NCBI RefSeq assembly: GCF_019578655.1
Contig: NC_063256.1
Span: forward strand, 10,416,001-10,480,000
Length of the DNA stretch: 64,000 nucleotides
Direction of reading: 5' to 3'
Source of the DNA: Ricinus communis
Lineage: Eukaryota > Streptophyta > Magnoliopsida > Malpighiales > Euphorbiaceae
Shown: positions 61,831 through 64,000 of the stretch, piece by piece
Layout: each line of letters opens with the position of its first letter
How positions within the stretch are numbered: the first letter of the stretch is position 1
Program-made: the position numbers and the translations under genes
Notes under the pieces: model-generated
What the model was told of the DNA's origin: nothing
The model's database searches: none
The model's input: only the letters and a program-made list of their open reading frames with translations

Positions 61831-64000
61831 TCATACAATTGGGCAATTGTAAGTGCTGCAAAGCTGCAGTAGTGCTGTTTGATTTGCTGGATCAAGATTT
61901 TCACTGATGATCTGGGGATACCTTCCAGGGGAAAGGGCAGAAAGCTGTGCCACTGAAGCAACAAGGAACTGTTTTGGATCCTTTATATCCTTAAGAGGAT
62001 CCTCCTCCTTCTTACCAGCATTATAAAGTTTTACAAAAGTGGCAGTATAACCTGCATTTTCTGCAATATCTGGCATTTCCGGTTCTTCTTCAACTCTATC
62101 CTCCTCTGGCCTTGAGAGAAGGGTAACAATGCTATCCAGCATTTTTCCCCAGTGCCTGATGGCTGCAGCATCTAAAACAGCAGAAGATTCACAGAGGAGT
62201 TTGCTCGAGGCAACTGCAGCTAATTTGACCTCAATGGGTCCAGTGATTAGCTTAAGATTTGGAATCCAGAACTGCTCCAAAATCACCATAAATATATTGG
62301 GTTGAACAGCATTTATTGTGTCCACAAGTTTTGCAGAACCATGCTTGACCAAAAAGAGTGACATAAAAATCAAAAAAGATTTAACAAACTTTACTGTTCG
62401 CTTATTTTGCAGGCGTGTAAACAGGGTACTCCAGATTTTAACCACATGACGATCAATGACACTGTAGTCAAGGTTCTCAATCACAGTGTTAAGCACATAG
62501 AAGCCTTGTTCATCAGTACTTGGGGATGACACGAGCATGGAGAATATTCCAAGCACCTGAGTGAGCCTATCCTCTTGGTTAAGCTCATGTGGTGCTTTTT
62601 GAAGGAAAGCTTGAAGTAGACGCACAAGGGCTGGAACATTTGAATTCCTCTTCCATGAATCAGGAGACAGGAGAAGTGCAAATATTTGCATGTAACTGGG
62701 AGAAAGTGGGGGTCTACTCAACTCAACAAGTTGAGCCAAGAGCTGGAATGCATAAGGCAAGAACTCAGTCACATCATTTGCCAATATCAACTGAAGGCTG
62801 GGAAATAGGCTTGTTTCAAAAGCCGGTATGAGAGAGACATCCCTTTCACATGCTCGCCTCACAAGAACAGCTACTGACTCAAAGAGATAGTGGTTGAAAA
62901 CTGGATTCTTTGGATTTTTACAAACTTCATTGAGAATCAAAGTCAATCCAGAAATGCAAGGTGCAGCTATCTCGGGTGATATTTCTGCCACTCCTAGAAC
63001 CCGCATGATACACTTCATTACATATTGATTCTCCTCGGACTCTGGAAACTTCAATGCGCTAAAGAGATTATTCATCAATACTTGAAGGAATGGAGCTACA
63101 TCTGCTGATGTATATCGTAGCCGCCCTCCCTCATCCCTAACCAGCAAGAGTTTCTCTATACAGCTTGCAGCATAAGAATGCACCACATTTGACTCCGCCC
63201 CGAGATACCGAACTAACTCTGGTAATAATTGAACTGCAAGAAGCTTGGGTATCAGACTCCTAAATACAGTGAGGAACTTAAGAGCACCAGCTTTAAGCAT
63301 TGGGAACCCATTGACATCCTGACTCTGCAGCTCAGGCAATATTACTTGTGTGAAAAAGTTCTGAACATCAACAAGATCCGTCGCAATAGAAGCACCCCCG
63401 GCCTTCTTAGTTGCAAGAGAAACAACCAAATAAATAGCACAATCCTTGTCCTTCCAATTTGCCACAGGATTTGCAGCATATGAGCTCAACAAATTCTGTA
63501 TCTGAACAGCAACCAATTCCATTACCTGCATTCTATAATTTGTGGCAATCCCTTTAAGTAATTCACATGCAATCCTTCTCCTCGTATCAAGATCACTCCC
63601 TTCCATATCCCTTCTAATAAACTCAATATAATTCATTTCAAAAAGCTCCTCATCCTCATCTCTCAACCGCACATTAGGAATCACGATACCTTGACAAATC
63701 TGCGGAATAATCCCATCAGTTGCAAACAGAGTATGTTGCACACTAGTACTCACTGTGGTCAAAAACTTAATTGCTGTAACAGCTAATCTATCACGACCAG
63801 AAGACTGCGACACATTCCCTAACAAAGTCCAAATAGCAAGCGCAAAACCTTCCACATAACCCTTGAACTCCTCCTCATTCTTCTCCATATAAAGACTAAT
63901 ATTCTCACACACAGCCGCCCTAAGATCATCCACAACTGATTGACCATCTGCATTGCTCTCTAAGGCAGGATAGCTAGTAGTTAAATACTTTTTAAACTCA
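61831..64000 (-). CDS. CAS/XPO2: Exportin-2 (CAS/CSE1, importin-alpha re-exporter), C-terminal part
   Basis: An uninterrupted frame from the window edge to the stop at 61833-61831 encodes the last 722 residues; the N-terminal portion (roughly 250 residues, judging from the usual length of about 970-980 aa) lies beyond position 64000. Exportin-2 is a karyopherin-beta that, with Ran-GTP, returns importin-alpha from nucleus to cytoplasm. Recognisable blocks include the conserved CSE1 segments [20 protein letters not shown] and [30 protein letters not shown] in the HEAT-repeat CAS/CSE1 domain, and the C-terminus [14 protein letters not shown]. Absence of introns over 2.2 kb agrees with the single-exon coding region typical of plant CAS genes. 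The visible sequence has no disruption, so the gene is probably functional. Confidence 0.95.
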   Translation of the reverse strand, partial: EFKKYLTTSYPALESNADGQSVVDDLRAAVCENISLYMEKNEEEFKGYVEGFALAIWTLLGNVSQSSGRDRLAVTAIKFLTTVSTSVQHTLFATDGIIPQICQGIVIPNVRLRDEDEELFEMNYIEFIRRDMEGSDLDTRRRIACELLKGIATNYRMQVMELVAVQIQNLLSSYAANPVANWKDKDCAIYLVVSLATKKAGGASIATDLVDVQNFFTQVILPELQSQDVNGFPMLKAGALKFLTVFRSLIPKLLAVQLLPELVRYLGAESNVVHSYAASCIEKLLLVRDEGGRLRYTSADVAPFLQVLMNNLFSALKFPESEENQYVMKCIMRVLGVAEISPEIAAPCISGLTLILNEVCKNPKNPVFNHYLFESVAVLVRRACERDVSLIPAFETSLFPSLQLILANDVTEFLPYAFQLLAQLVELSRPPLSPSYMQIFALLLSPDSWKRNSNVPALVRLLQAFLQKAPHELNQEDRLTQVLGIFSMLVSSPSTDEQGFYVLNTVIENLDYSVIDRHVVKIWSTLFTRLQNKRTVKFVKSFLIFMSLFLVKHGSAKLVDTINAVQPNIFMVILEQFWIPNLKLITGPIEVKLAAVASSKLLCESSAVLDAAAIRHWGKMLDSIVTLLSRPEEDRVEEEPEMPDIAENAGYTATFVKLYNAGKKEEDPLKDIKDPKQFLVASVAQLSALSPGRYPQIISENLDPANQTALLQLCSTYNCPIV

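Noticed and set aside
1..64000. tRNA, rRNA, known microRNA precursors, CRISPR arrays
   Set aside because: I looked for tRNA T-arm text, common plant microRNA sequences and spaced repeats and found none; a covariance-model scan would be needed to exclude diverged RNAs.

Overview
This is nuclear DNA of a flowering plant, almost certainly a eudicot. Coding islands with short plant-type GT-AG introns sit in very AT-rich DNA. All recognisable genes belong to plant families, and the retroelement remnants are of plant type. The exact species cannot be read from the sequence. A rosid such as a member of the Malpighiales would fit, but that is a guess.

Layout. Positions 1-3770 are an AT-rich upstream region holding two directly repeated copies of a dispersed repeat. 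A 16-exon gene for a DmX/Rav1-like WD40 protein (RAVE / V-ATPase assembly family, reconstructed as 2,526 aa) runs 3959-17847 on the + strand. Next on + are a two-exon gene for a plant-specific tail-anchored protein (21951-23648, 481 aa) and a three-exon gene for a 63-aa NDUFA3/B9-like complex I subunit (24950-26678). On the - strand follow a DUF688-like gene (27782-28822, 239 aa) and a 14-exon class-B auxin response factor of the ARF9/11/18 clade (34326-38030, 704 aa). From about 38.5 to 60 kb there is a gene-poor stretch. It contains a solo LTR with intact target-site duplication, a decayed LINE reverse transcriptase, a third copy of the dispersed repeat, several isolated GC-richer islands, and a decayed Ty1/copia element on the - strand. 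At the right edge, on -, is the C-terminal 722 residues of exportin-2 (CAS/CSE1); its 5' part lies beyond the window.

The gene order matches, from memory, Arabidopsis At2g46520 (CAS), At2g46530 (ARF11), At2g46535, At2g46540, At2g46550 and At2g46560 (transducin/DmX-like). The window therefore appears to be a conserved microsyntenic block in which the ARF-CAS interval has been expanded to about 22 kb, partly by transposable elements. The genes share no obvious pathway: organelle acidification, complex I, auxin transcription and importin-alpha recycling are separate housekeeping or regulatory roles.

All exon coordinates were worked out by hand from reading-frame continuity and GT-AG sites. The reading frame closes for every complete gene. 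Transcript ends and UTR introns are inferences.
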